A stretch of 64,000 bases of DNA from Sinohyriopsis cumingii (GCA_028554795.2 CM068827.1:72699809-72763808); one strand, 5' to 3'. Numbered from the stretch's first letter, positions 8,867-16,569 are shown. Notes: generated by a model from the letters alone, not told the origin. Program-made: numbers and translations.

Positions 8867-9273
8867 AATTCCAGAGTTCTGTGGCTGTCCGAGGGGTTAG
8901 TGGATGTCAGAGGCGTGTCTCCGCCCAAAATGGGGTTCTGGTTGTGGTTGTTGGAGTGGTGACTGGCACTGGCACTGGACACAACGTTCCCGTTCGAGGA
9001 GAATTTCAGGGAGGGATTGGGAAGCAGGTAACCGATGCAACTGCTCAATAAAATGGTCCACAATTGTTTGTCTCCTTGTTGCAAACTCAAATTGGCAATG
9101 GCTGCCCCGATGACACAATACACCACGAAGATTTGGCAGAAAAAGACGATTTGCGTTTTAGGCACACGTTCTCCACACCACACCCACAAGGGTTGTTTTT
9201 GTAAATCTTGCACAGAAGAACTAGGGGAAGAAGGACTGGTCGACGTAGCTGCGTCTGATGTGTGAAAGGGCAT
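8863..9273 (-). CDS. Small two-helix membrane protein
   Basis: 136 residues from the ATG at 9273 (an upstream GTG at 9282 is less likely). Two hydrophobic segments stand out: IVFFCQIFVVYCVIGAAIANL and LWTILLSSCIGYLLPNPSL, preceded by WVWCGERVPK. Small proteins of this type (VPK, then helix, then LSSxxGYLLPxP) recur in Polintons between integrase and penton. A membrane or virion-membrane role is inferred. It overlaps the penton start by 3 bases and its own start lies just after the integrase stop. Confidence 0.78.
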   Translation of the reverse strand: MPFHTSDAATSTSPSSPSSSVQDLQKQPLWVWCGERVPKTQIVFFCQIFVVYCVIGAAIANLSLQQGDKQLWTILLSSCIGYLLPNPSLKFSSNGNVVSSASASHHSNNHNQNPILGGDTPLTSTNPSDSHRTLEL

Positions 9274-9278
9274 GATGG

Positions 9279-10391
9279 TCACTTCTTCTTTTTATAGTCG
9301 ATGACTTGCGAAGCGTCGATCCAAGAATCGAAACTGGGTGGATATCCTTTCCAACGTACTTTGACTTCTTTGACACGTCGTTTGCCCACTTTACGGTTTC
9401 TGCGTTCGAGAATGCTTTCGATGTCGTACACGTCGTCTTCTTTTTTGGTGACACGTTGTAACTCGGGCAAATAAAACGTTCCTTTGAGTACTTCTCCGTT
9501 CATGTCTTCCAATTTATAGACGGCAGGATGACGGCCATGTACTCGTCCAGTGACGCGAAACAATTCGGTCGTCCAGTTAGGTAAGTAACCTTTGTCGATA
9601 GTGCGTTTGGTTTTGCCAATGCGCACCCAATCTCCTATGGTCAACTCTCCACTTTTCTTGGGGACAGCCCTCGTCGGGGACGTACCGAACAGGCGCTCGA
9701 ACACCAGCACTTCGTTGTCGGGAGTCACGTCTTGCCGGGCACGTCCGATGCTGCGATGGTAAGATTGGTTGTACGCTTGCACCAGGTGCGGTAAGATGTC
9801 GATGTACTTCAGAGTGTGGTGATGCGTAAAATATTTCCACATGCGTTCTTTCAAAGTGCGTTGAAAACGTTCCACGATGCTGGCTTTGGTTTCGGGATTC
9901 TCGGTGGTAAAAAAATGAATGTCACGTTTCTTTAATTCTTTTTGGAAAGCTTGGTTCAGAAATTCGGTGCCTTTGTCCATTTGCCATCGAAGAGGGCGAC
10001 GACCGCTTTGTTTCAACACCCGTTGCAGGGCTCGCACTAACTCGCTGCTGGATTTGGAAGTCAAGGGCACGACCCAGGCAAATTTGGAAAAGACGTCGAT
10101 GACACAAAACAAATATTTGTAGCCACGATTGTAGCTGGCCAAATGAGAGACATCGGCTAAATCGGCTTGCCATTGATGATCGATGCCTTCCACTCGGGTG
10201 CGACTTCTGGCAAACTTGCGTCGAATGGGTTTGTGTAAAGTGTAGGTAGCTTGTTCTTGTAACCATCGTTGCACTTGAGGTAAACGGAGACTTTTCAGTC
10301 GCGTTTTGGCAGCACGATACAATTTTTGAACTCCTGCGTAACCTGCAGGATGGGAGGGATCGTAGTAAATGCTGGCTAAGACTTTTTCCAT
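9279..10391 (-). CDS. int: DD35E integrase with C-terminal chromodomain
   Basis: 370 residues from the ATG at 10391. The rve core has Asp77 (WQADLAD), Asp139 (WQMDKGTEF) and Glu174 (SIVERFQRTL), exactly 35 residues between the last two. The N-terminal IYYDPSHPAGYAGVQKLYRA is typical of Polinton integrases. Near the end, YDIESILERR through VRWKGYPPSFDSWIDAS is a chromodomain that may guide insertion to chromatin marks. The frame is open 108 bases upstream of the ATG. It overlaps, in another frame, the 3' half of the 9922-11031 frame. Its last codons (DYKKKK) are written over a CTATAAAAAG motif (9288-9297). Catalytic residues are intact. Confidence 0.95.
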   Translation of the reverse strand: MEKVLASIYYDPSHPAGYAGVQKLYRAAKTRLKSLRLPQVQRWLQEQATYTLHKPIRRKFARSRTRVEGIDHQWQADLADVSHLASYNRGYKYLFCVIDVFSKFAWVVPLTSKSSSELVRALQRVLKQSGRRPLRWQMDKGTEFLNQAFQKELKKRDIHFFTTENPETKASIVERFQRTLKERMWKYFTHHHTLKYIDILPHLVQAYNQSYHRSIGRARQDVTPDNEVLVFERLFGTSPTRAVPKKSGELTIGDWVRIGKTKRTIDKGYLPNWTTELFRVTGRVHGRHPAVYKLEDMNGEVLKGTFYLPELQRVTKKEDDVYDIESILERRNRKVGKRRVKEVKVRWKGYPPSFDSWIDASQVIDYKKKK

Positions 10392-11031
10392 TTTTGTGTT
10401 GATTGGTGTGTAAATAAGGCACCCACTCTTGGAAGAGGCTACTCTTTTTCTCTTGGGGTATTTTCTTGGATTGCAAGGCTTTGCGTGTGCGACCGGCAAT
10501 AGGTGTCGAAGAGGAGGAGGATGTCTGAGCGGGGGATATCGGTTCTTGTTTCACTTCTGTCTTCACTTTCTTTTTCTCTTGTGAGGAAGAAGGGGTGGCC
10601 ATCATCTTTTTAATCCATCCAATTCTGGAGGTAGGTGGTGTTGTTAACTTGCGTACTTTTTCTGGTGGAGTTTGAAACCCTTCCTCTTCTTCTCCTTTTT
10701 CTGTCTTGGTCACGGGTACTGGTGGTACTGGTACTGGTGATGGTGCTGGACTTTTCATCAAGGTCTTAAAATCTTTTAGAGTGGGTAAAGCTGTTTCGTC
10801 TAAAGCTTTCTGGTGAAAGAGTTGCAATCGTTGCAAGAGTTGACCGTACTTTTGCGATTTTTCTGTTTCGGACAAATCTTGGCGATCCATCAAGGATTGC
10901 AATTCGTGTTGTAACTGGGACATCTCGCTCAAATTGGGATTGGGAGGTAAATGCGGGGTGCGTTGTTCTTGCCACCGATGGTATTCCATCCATCGTTTGT
11001 AAGGCACTAAAGCTAGTTTTCGTCCTTCCAT
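9922..11031 (-). CDS. LVP-type Polinton protein; 3' part overlaps integrase
   Basis: ATG at 11031; the frame stays open for 369 codons. Residues 1-~215 look real: MEGRKLALVPYKRWMEYHRW, a helical region, then a Pro/Ser/Lys-rich linker (SPAPSPVPVPPVPVTKTEKG). Small Polinton proteins with a lysine-LVP-aromatic start are familiar to me but have no known function. From about residue 214 onward the frame runs antiphase through the integrase gene and is Ser/Arg-rich with no motif, so that part may be an overprint shadow. Either the gene truly overlaps, or a base has been lost and the original stop or junction lies near 10,390. TATA-type AGATAAAAAGG lies at 11076-11086. Confidence 0.65.
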   Translation of the reverse strand: MEGRKLALVPYKRWMEYHRWQEQRTPHLPPNPNLSEMSQLQHELQSLMDRQDLSETEKSQKYGQLLQRLQLFHQKALDETALPTLKDFKTLMKSPAPSPVPVPPVPVTKTEKGEEEEGFQTPPEKVRKLTTPPTSRIGWIKKMMATPSSSQEKKKVKTEVKQEPISPAQTSSSSSTPIAGRTRKALQSKKIPQEKKSSLFQEWVPYLHTNQHKNGKSLSQHLLRSLPSCRLRRSSKIVSCCQNATEKSPFTSSATMVTRTSYLHFTQTHSTQVCQKSHPSGRHRSSMASRFSRCLSFGQLQSWLQIFVLCHRRLFQICLGRALDFQIQQRVSASPATGVETKRSSPSSMANGQRHRISEPSFPKRIKET

Positions 11032-11075
11032 GGGGTTGTCAGGGGTGAATTCTGAGATCTTGGGACTTCCGAAGG

Positions 11076-11086
11076 CCTTTTTATCT
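11076..11086 (-). promoter_or_regulatory. TATA box containing upstream stop codon
   Basis: AGATAAAAAGG on the minus strand, 45 bases before the ATG at 11031. The TAA (11081-11083) is also the stop of the 11081-11491 gene. Confidence 0.65.
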
Positions 11087-11491
11087 TGCTCCCACCAGTC
11101 CTCCCAACATGGTTCCCAAGACTCCTTTCAGTATGGGGCCTAACAAGAGAGGTAAAATGCCTCCACGTTGGACCAACATCTTCTTTTTCTGACGAATGGG
11201 AACTTTCTTTTGAACCATTTTCCGAAGAACTTGACGATGTTTGCCTAAGCATTGTTTCTGGTGTTTGGACAAAGGGATCGTGCCTTTCAAAACGTTCAAA
11301 CAACATTCGCACACGGTATCGATGACCTCTTTGGAGGCCGTTTGAATGAGTTTTTTTCGTAGGGGTGAAGAAGCTTTGGACAGGACAGATAACATGTCCC
11401 CATGTTTAGCTAAACGTGGTGGCAGTCCTTTCCTTTTCTTTCCTTGGGGTTTTCTGGAGGGTGACATTTTTGCTTGTGGGTTCCGGGACAT
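11081..11491 (-). CDS. Conserved basic Polinton protein with C-terminal GG-LLPLL segment
   Basis: 136 residues, ATG at 11491 (a second ATG at 11467 is possible). A very basic start is followed by CLNVLKGTIPLSKHQKQCLG, a helix with VLRKMVQKKV, then MLVQRGGILPLLLGPILKGV and a Gly/Leu-rich hydrophobic end. Small proteins with this NVLKG...QK...RGG...LLPLL order are widespread in Polintons. RGG could be a maturation-protease site and the C-terminus a membrane-active helix, as in adenovirus pVI; that parallel is inference. TATA AGATAAAAGG is at 11531-11540. Confidence 0.8.
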   Translation of the reverse strand: MSRNPQAKMSPSRKPQGKKRKGLPPRLAKHGDMLSVLSKASSPLRKKLIQTASKEVIDTVCECCLNVLKGTIPLSKHQKQCLGKHRQVLRKMVQKKVPIRQKKKMLVQRGGILPLLLGPILKGVLGTMLGGLVGAR

Positions 11492-11530
11492 TCACCGAAC
11501 AGACACTAACGTCGATGACTTAACGCACAC

Positions 11531-11540
11531 CCTTTTATCT
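11531..11540 (-). promoter_or_regulatory. TATA box
   Basis: AGATAAAAGG on the minus strand, 40 bases before the ATG at 11491. Confidence 0.6.
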
Positions 11541-11552
11541 TTTTTTTTGGGA

Positions 11553-11741
11553 CTATCGCTTTGTCATAAAGGTGACAATGTTTTTCCCAAAATCGCCAAG
11601 GAATCCTCCCCTTTGTTGACGCCTCTTTTTCTTGGAACGACTGTGTCTTTTCTTAGGGTAATGTCGATGCTTGGCTAAGCGCTTTGTCGGATGACGCGTC
11701 TGCCTTTGTCTCTTTCTTTTGTGGCTTCTTGGAGGTGACAT
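11553..11741 (-). CDS. Tiny arginine/lysine-rich core-type protein
   Basis: 62 residues, ATG at 11741. More than a third is Arg/Lys with His (KRKRQRQTRHPTKRLAKHRH), then RRQQRGGFLGDFGKNIVTF. RGGFLG resembles an adenain-type cleavage context, so the protein may be a processed mu/pX-like DNA condensing peptide. A GTATAAAAAG box lies 41 bases upstream. Small size limits certainty. Confidence 0.7.
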   Translation of the reverse strand: MSPPRSHKRKRQRQTRHPTKRLAKHRHYPKKRHSRSKKKRRQQRGGFLGDFGKNIVTFMTKR

Positions 11742-11781
11742 CTTTTACAAGTTCACTGATACCCCGACTTGGTCACAGGCT

Positions 11782-11791
11782 CTTTTTATAC
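11782..11791 (-). promoter_or_regulatory. TATA box containing upstream stop codon
   Basis: GTATAAAAAG on the minus strand; its TAA (11786-11788) ends the SPKK gene. The next ATG is at 11741. Confidence 0.7.
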
Positions 11792-12740
11792 TGGAACGCG
11801 TCGCCACTGATTGTCTTTACGTTTTATCAGTTTGAGGACAGGCATGACACGTCGTGCAGGGGTACGCAACGGACTAAATCGAGCCAGTTCTTGCTTGGAC
11901 AAATCCAGTAAACTTTGTAACATGCCCGATCTTTCTTGGACTTTGATTTTGGGAGAAGGTACTTTGTGAGCAGCAGCCACTGCCACTAAATTGGAGGGTC
12001 CTGCCACTGGGGAAGTTCTTTTGGGGGTCATCAACGGAGATGTTCTTGGTGTGATCAACGTCTCCAAGTACTCTTCAGTTCTGGGTGTCATCAACGGAGA
12101 AGTGGATGAACGTGAGGATGCCGGAGACGCAGTCACTGCCGTGGCAGGTCGTGGTTTGCGAGTGTAAGGTTGCGTCCTGGCCGAAGTGCCTCTCTTGCGA
12201 CTAGTTTTCTTCTGTGGACTTTTCTTTTTCTGGGGACTTTTTCTCTGTTTCTTTTTCTGGGGGCTTCTTTTCTTTTTCCGGGGTGGTGGTGTCTGGTAAG
12301 AGGAGGGTCCTGCCACTGGAGAAGTTATTCTTCTTGGGGACCTGGTCTTTTTCTTTTTCTTCTTGGGGCTTCGTTGGACTTTTGTCTTGGGGATAACTTT
12401 GGGGGCATTAGGATCCCATCTTAAGAGTGAGCGAATGATGACCCCTCCTAGAGTACCGCTCCCTCCAGGTTTCAAAATGATTTGTTTTTTGGTTTGAGTG
12501 TCGATGCGGGGATCGGCCAGTTGGACCAAAGCGACTTTGTTTCGATCGAAAAAGTTGGGTTTGATGAGGAATCTGAATGATTCCTTGGAGTAATTGACGT
12601 GCCGTCACCGTGAACCATCGTAAGACTTCTTTGAGACTAGCTTCTAAGACACGGGCTCGTGTTTGTGGATTTTTTTCTCGACTGATGCCATACAAGGCAC
12701 GAATCAATTTGACGGGAAGATGCGACTGAAGGGACGTCAT
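11786..12740 (-). CDS. SPKK-rich basic protein, frame-broken near 12.6 kb
   Basis: The likely start is the ATG at 12740 (MTSLQSHLPVKLIRALYGIS...), 40 bases after a TATA box. That frame stays open to 12408 but loses sense around 12,600. A second frame, from there to 11786, carries VALVQLADPRIDTQTKKQII and a GGSGTLGG segment, which loosely resembles the QKK...RGG...LL order of the 11081-11491 protein. The tail has repeated S-P-(K/R/Q)-K motifs (RSPKKKKKKTRSPRR, SPQKKK twice) and TSPLMTP repeats. SPKK motifs bind the minor groove of AT-rich DNA and are CDK sites in histone H1-type proteins, so DNA packaging is the best guess. One frame change separates the halves. Confidence 0.72.
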
Positions 12741-12777
12741 GTTCACACTGTGTGAGACAGACGAAAAAGGGTCTGAG

Positions 12778-12787
12778 GTTTTTATAG
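12778..12787 (-). promoter_or_regulatory. TATA box containing upstream stop codon
   Basis: CTATAAAAAC on the minus strand. The TAA at 12782-12784 is the stop in the frame that carries the ATPase C-terminal region. The next ATG is at 12740. Confidence 0.65.
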
Positions 12788-13521
12788 ATTTTTTGATGGG
12801 GAGTGAAATGAAGTCGAGGACGGAGACGTGTACAGGACAGGCCCTCCGTCTTGGCACCAGTGGTGAAACAAGTGGGTACGAAATCGCAAATCCTCGGGGG
12901 TCGTAGGTTTCAAATCGACGAGTAAATAGGCGTGTGGCGTTTGAGTGGCATCGTCGTACGCGTTCCTAACTGTTTGGCTAAGACTTGCACTTGCGATTTA
13001 TCTCGAGGGCTTTTAAACAAGACCACGTAATGCGCATTGAGACTGATGGTGCGATGGGCTTTACTTTGTTGAAACAAATTTTGGGTGATGTAAACGACAC
13101 TGGCATTACGGTGATGCCCTTTACGCGTGAACCACAATTTAATTTCTTCTTCGTCTTCTCCTAACATGTCGTCGAAAATGACCAAATGGGTTTGACGGGA
13201 GTCAGAGACGATGCCGTCGTCTTCTTTAGGAATGCCTTCCACAAACACGATGGAATCGCCTTGACTTTCTCGCAAGAGGCTGTACGCCGATTGCCACTCT
13301 TTGTAACACCACACGATCCGTTGAGGGGGCCGATCGATCAAATGATGTTTATGTTCAATCAAACGTTTGACGAATTCGGTTTTGCCTGAACCGCTAGGTC
13401 CAGCAATGAGCATGTTAAAGGGATGGCGAAGATACAAAGCCTCCCAACTGGCACGATCTAAGTGTTCGTCGATGACTTTGACAGTAGAGGAAGAGGGAGC
13501 AGAGACAGTAGAGGTAGCCAT
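12782..13521 (-). CDS. A32/FtsK-type packaging ATPase, C-terminus frame-shifted
   Basis: The ATG at 13521 fits the TATA box at 13563-13572; the frame's upstream extension uses no ATG. Walker A GPSGSGKT (residues 41-48), Walker B LVIFDD (113-118) and VVYITQN as the sensor-like strand are all present. Polinton ATPases of this kind pump DNA into the capsid. The frame stops at 12910 after an alien tail (GTRTTMPLKRHTPIYSSI). From about 12,970 the expected C-terminal sense continues in another frame down to a TAA at 12782-12784. Total length (~245 codons) is then usual for the family, so one base is probably lost or gained near 12,970. Confidence 0.92.
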
Positions 13522-13562
13522 GGTGTGAGAAATGTCACTTGTGACACGAAAAACAAACAAGA

Positions 13563-13572
13563 GTTTATATAC
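13563..13572 (-). promoter_or_regulatory. TATA box of the ATPase gene
   Basis: GTATATAAAC on the minus strand, 42 bases before the ATG at 13521. Confidence 0.65.
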
Positions 13573-13587
13573 TTTTTTCAGAACACG

Positions 13588-13593
13588 TTTATT
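13588..13593 (-). terminator. PolyA signal AATAAA
   Basis: ATTCAATAAACG on the minus strand, 13 bases past the stop of the 13606-14116 gene, just before the ATPase promoter. Confidence 0.6.
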
Positions 13594-13605
13594 GAATGTT
13601 TTTTT

Positions 13606-14116
13606 TCAAACATGAATACGAAAGACAAAAATACATAAAAGCCAAAGGCTTAAGTACAAGGATAAAAGGCACATGATAACGATGAACGTGGAATAAACAC
13701 AAGTGTCTGTACAACAACCACATCTTTTGGGTAATGTTCTAACCAGTTCAACAGGGGGTAAGGTCACACAAGTGTCCTCCCGAAAGGGTCTTTCAGGTCT
13801 GTCCACGACAGTCCTGTCCTGGGTGACGGGTTCTTCTGGCACCGTCACTAACACGGGTTGAAAAGTAACTTTTTTCCTTGAACAACTCTCGTGCATACTG
13901 GGCCACTTCTTGGGTCCAAGCCTCAAAATCCCATTCTTTCCAGGCACGGACATCTGTCCAATGGGGATGTAAGTCACAAGCTACATACACATCGTCATAC
14001 ACGTCTTGGGTAGCTAAAAGTTGACGAATCTTTTTTTCCCGTAGAGGTCGAGAAGTATCCAGATGAAAACGCAAGGCTTTGAGCAAAAGAAGTTTTTCGT
14101 GACCATTTAAGGCCAT
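13606..14116 (-). CDS. Helical protein with C-terminal membrane anchor, frame-broken
   Basis: The likely start is the ATG at 14116, overlapping the stop of the 14107-14331 gene by 10 bases. The first part (EKLLLLKALRFHLDTSRPLR ... DLHPHWTDVRAWKEW) reads to about 13,870, where an A6 tract changes the sense frame. The second part ends at 13606 with a Cys-rich RCGCCTDTCVYS and a strong membrane segment (FIVIMCLLSLYLSLWLLCIF). A single-pass membrane protein is likely; family unknown to me. Both halves look coding, so the break is probably a single-base indel. Confidence 0.7.
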
Positions 14117-14331
14117 GGAGGTGGTAAGTACTGATCGTAAAGAGTCCACAAAGAATCGGCTGGTAAACGAAATCCCAGAAAACAAGTCACTAAAACACAC
14201 ACCACTTGTCGTCCCAAATTGAATGGATACAGTTCTTGTAATAATCGATGGTAATGATCCACGGTTTGAATATGGTCATTGAGTTCCTTCCACGGAATCT
14301 GTTGGATGACATGTGACATAAGTCGTGGCAT
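14107..14331 (-). CDS. Small protein with hydrophobic middle
   Basis: 74 residues, ATG at 14331. The segment VVCVLVTCFLGFRL could be a membrane helix or a buried strand. It overlaps the end of the 14276-14794 frame by 56 bases and the next ATG by 10 bases. A CTATAAAAA motif lies only about 10 bases upstream (14341-14349), too close for a usual TATA-to-ATG distance, so this may not be its promoter. No family recognised. Confidence 0.55.
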   Translation of the reverse strand: MPRLMSHVIQQIPWKELNDHIQTVDHYHRLLQELYPFNLGRQVVCVLVTCFLGFRLPADSLWTLYDQYLPPPWP

Positions 14332-14794
14332 GGCAGCCTGTTTTTATAGTCTCTTTGTTTCGGAAACAATACACGTACTTTCTAGCCAGAGATCTTCGTT
14401 CTCCAGTAGGGAATCTAAATCTTGCATACTGTAACCGAAACTTCAGAGTTCGTTTAGAAGTTTCCTCTTCCTCTAAGTAGATTCCACGTAAAATATGTTG
14501 ATAATCCTTTAACTTGTCTTCCTCAATGTATTGCTGTAGGTGAATCTCGAAGTAACCAAAATAATGAACATTTCGATCATTCACTAACTCAAAGTGTTGA
14601 ACAAGGTCTGACCACTGAAACAATTTCTGACGAATCAGTTCTCTTATACCATTCAGGTACCAGTGGTTAAAGATCTGGTGACGTAACGGATGCAATTGTT
14701 CTTTACGTTTCACTTGTATTTTCACCAGCTCTCGGTAAATCCTTTCTCTCAACTCCACAGGCAAAGCACGAATGTTCTCTAGCAAAGTATCCAT
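14276..14794 (-). CDS. F-box-like paralog 2
   Basis: 172 residues, ATG at 14794. The first ~39 residues are nearly identical to those of the 14807-15262 protein, including IRALPVELRERIYRELVKIQ. The L-P-x-E-L-x-x-x-I-x-x-x-L spacing is that of an F-box helix start. The rest shares HWYL, YQH and EEETS(K/E)R segments with its paralog. If a true F-box, it would link viral targets to host SCF ubiquitin ligase; I infer this from the motif alone. The last ~20 residues run into the next gene's start and may be an extension after loss of the original stop. GTATAACC at 14801-14808 may be its TATA. Confidence 0.75.
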   Translation of the reverse strand: MDTLLENIRALPVELRERIYRELVKIQVKRKEQLHPLRHQIFNHWYLNGIRELIRQKLFQWSDLVQHFELVNDRNVHYFGYFEIHLQQYIEEDKLKDYQHILRGIYLEEEETSKRTLKFRLQYARFRFPTGERRSLARKYVYCFRNKETIKTGCHATTYVTCHPTDSVEGTQ

Positions 14795-14806
14795 GAATAG
14801 GTTATA

Positions 14807-15262
14807 CTAAATCCTCTTTGGTCTGACACAAGAAATGTACTGTTTGCACAAACATGGTTTTACTTCAGTGTCGAATTTAAATCGTTGAGTCACTAATCTA
14901 CACATTACAATTCGTTCAGAAGTTTCCTCTTTCACCAAGTTGACATTGTGTTCAAGATGTTGGTAATTCGTTAACTCTTCCTCTGGAATTCGATGCAGTA
15001 CGTTTACAATGATGTAGGTAGAATCGTCCATACCAAACCAATCCTTTTTAAAACTAGAGGATCGTTCATCAATGTCTGTCCGATGAAACACTTTCAATTG
15101 AATCAATCCTTGTATAGCCTTCAGGTACCAGTGGTTCAAACACCGGTGACGTAACGGATGCAATTGTTCTTTACGTTTCACTTGTATTTTGACCAGTTCT
15201 CGATAAATGCGTTCTCTCAACTCCACAGGCAAAGCACGAATGTTCTCTTGTAAAGTATCCAT
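14807..15262 (-). CDS. F-box-like paralog 1
   Basis: 151 residues, ATG at 15262, tandem duplicate of the next gene downstream. The N-terminus MDTLQENIRALPVELRERIY has the F-box-like spacing. A variable middle (SSSFKKDWFGMDDSTYIIVN) follows, and a C-terminal part with EETSERIVMCRLVTQRFKF. Strong N-terminal conservation with divergent bodies suggests a common adapter and different targets. It follows the BIR gene by 28 bases. Confidence 0.75.
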   Translation of the reverse strand: MDTLQENIRALPVELRERIYRELVKIQVKRKEQLHPLRHRCLNHWYLKAIQGLIQLKVFHRTDIDERSSSFKKDWFGMDDSTYIIVNVLHRIPEEELTNYQHLEHNVNLVKEETSERIVMCRLVTQRFKFDTEVKPCLCKQYISCVRPKRI

Positions 15263-15290
15263 GAACAGATTATTATGGTAAGAAGTTACT

Positions 15291-16028
15291 TCAATGTCTC
15301 GGTCCCACTAAAGGTAAGTAATGACAATTCGGTGACCATCGAGCATGTTCAACGTAGGCCGAATCTTGCGGTTCCCAGTGGTGAAGTGACACACTGCAAC
15401 TGAAGCACTTGACTTTATCTCCTTCGCCCAAGTAGAAAAATCCGGCTCTGGCTAATTCTTCGGGGGTCGGTCCTCCCAGATACTTTGGCCATTTTCCTTT
15501 GAACGATTGAAGACGATTTTCAAAGTCGCAGTATTCCGACAAACGCACAGGGAACGAATATTCGTTTTTCACAGGTTCGTTTCGATGAGGGTTGGGTGAC
15601 ATGAACAGGAGTTTGCTCAGGGCTGGATGACATCCGTAGGGAGGTAAACGTGAAGGTCGACATTCCCCTTTAAACCCGGTAAAATGTCTAAGAGGACGAG
15701 CGGCATCGCTTTCGCATCCCTCAGGTTTGACACGCACAGCATCACTTTCCATGATAGGGGCAGTGAGAACAAAGTTCCCATGATGCTTTACGGCATCGCT
15801 CAGGTCACAAGGTACAGCATCGTACACATCGCAAGGCTCACAATCGCACTCGTCTGCAAACTCCGTTACGCAATTACAATGGTAACCACATGGACAATCG
15901 CAGTTTCCTTCCGGACATTTTCCGTCGCAATGCCTGGGTCTTATCCATCCAGTATTAGTCACACTAGAGGAAGATACAACTTTTTTACAATCCCCAAACT
16001 GGAACGATGTCTCTTTCAAAGTATTCAT
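15291..16028 (-). CDS. BIR-domain (IAP-like) protein with Cys-rich N-terminus
   Basis: 245 residues from the ATG at 16028 (the open frame begins at a GTG three codons upstream). The N-terminal third is a Cys cluster (CDGKCPEGNCDCPCGYHCNC, then CDCEPCDVYDAVPCD). The C-terminus is one BIR: RLQSF...WP, ELARAGFFYLGEGDKVKCFSC, then EHARWSPNCHYL, giving the CxxC...H...C zinc site. BIR proteins block caspases or bind their adapters. No RING is visible after the BIR. The TATA box GTATAAAAAGG is at 16083-16093. The upstream neighbour is a second BIR gene. BIR genes are known accessory genes of some animal DNA viruses. Confidence 0.88.
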   Translation of the reverse strand: MNTLKETSFQFGDCKKVVSSSSVTNTGWIRPRHCDGKCPEGNCDCPCGYHCNCVTEFADECDCEPCDVYDAVPCDLSDAVKHHGNFVLTAPIMESDAVRVKPEGCESDAARPLRHFTGFKGECRPSRLPPYGCHPALSKLLFMSPNPHRNEPVKNEYSFPVRLSEYCDFENRLQSFKGKWPKYLGGPTPEELARAGFFYLGEGDKVKCFSCSVSLHHWEPQDSAYVEHARWSPNCHYLPLVGPRH

Positions 16029-16082
16029 CTTGTTCACTCGGTCTTGGTAGTCACAATGAACTATCGATCTTGACCATAGCCC

Positions 16083-16093
16083 CCTTTTTATAC
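16083..16093 (-). promoter_or_regulatory. TATA box containing upstream stop codon
   Basis: GTATAAAAAGG on the minus strand; the TAA (16088-16090) ends the 16088-16546 gene. The next ATG is at 16028. Confidence 0.7.
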
Positions 16094-16546
16094 TAGTCGC
16101 AATGCAGTCTCCAGCTTGTACATCTTTCCTTTTTTACGTTTTTTATGTCTTGTTTCGGAAGGTACCGTCTCTAAGGTACCGTCAACATTGTACCGTAGTG
16201 TGATGGGTGGAAAGGCCATAGAAAGGTAAGGGCAGTGCGGAGACCATCGAGTATGTTCCAGAATAGCTGAATCTTTATAGATACATAGATCCATTCGTAA
16301 CTTCAGTCCGCAAGCGAAACACTGTACCTCGTATCCCAATCCTGACTCAGGTCCCAAGTAGACAAATCCTGTTCTAGCTAAAACATGCGAAGAAGGTAAT
16401 CCTTCCCTATCCGTAGGCCATTTCTGAAACGTGTCCAATCGACGGGCACAATCACAATAGTCAGGTAAGAAGACTGGAAAATGGTAGGGTTTGAACTTGG
16501 AGCTCTTTTCGGGTTTCTCACTCGATTCTTGCTGTGGCGAAGTCAT
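16088..16546 (-). CDS. BIR-domain (IAP-like) protein, short form
   Basis: 152 residues, ATG at 16546. One BIR fills residues ~28-108: DYCDCARRLDTFQKWP, HVLARTGFVYLGPES, VQCFACGLKLRMD, LEHTRWSPHCPYL, with all four zinc ligands. A basic tail (RHKKRKKGKMYK) follows, with no RING. It resembles the neighbouring BIR protein most in the zinc core, consistent with duplication and divergence. The TATA motif (GGTATAAAAC, 16581-16590) is written over the last codons of the polymerase gene. Confidence 0.88.
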   Translation of the reverse strand: MTSPQQESSEKPEKSSKFKPYHFPVFLPDYCDCARRLDTFQKWPTDREGLPSSHVLARTGFVYLGPESGLGYEVQCFACGLKLRMDLCIYKDSAILEHTRWSPHCPYLSMAFPPITLRYNVDGTLETVPSETRHKKRKKGKMYKLETALRLV

Positions 16547-16569
16547 CTTTCTTGTGGGTGGCTATCCTC

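Noticed and set aside
8904..9265. Plus-strand frames opposite the membrane-protein and penton genes
   Set aside because: Shadows of minus-strand coding sequence, without motifs or promoters. The same holds for plus-strand frames at 5379, 7606, 11346, 12170, 13186, 15684, 17773 and 18690.
9289..9297. CTATAAAAAG as the promoter of the 8863-9273 gene
   Set aside because: It is only ~16 bases before the ATG, so a cap site 30 bases downstream would lie inside the gene. It may be fortuitous or serve the penton gene. The same doubt applies to 14341-14349.
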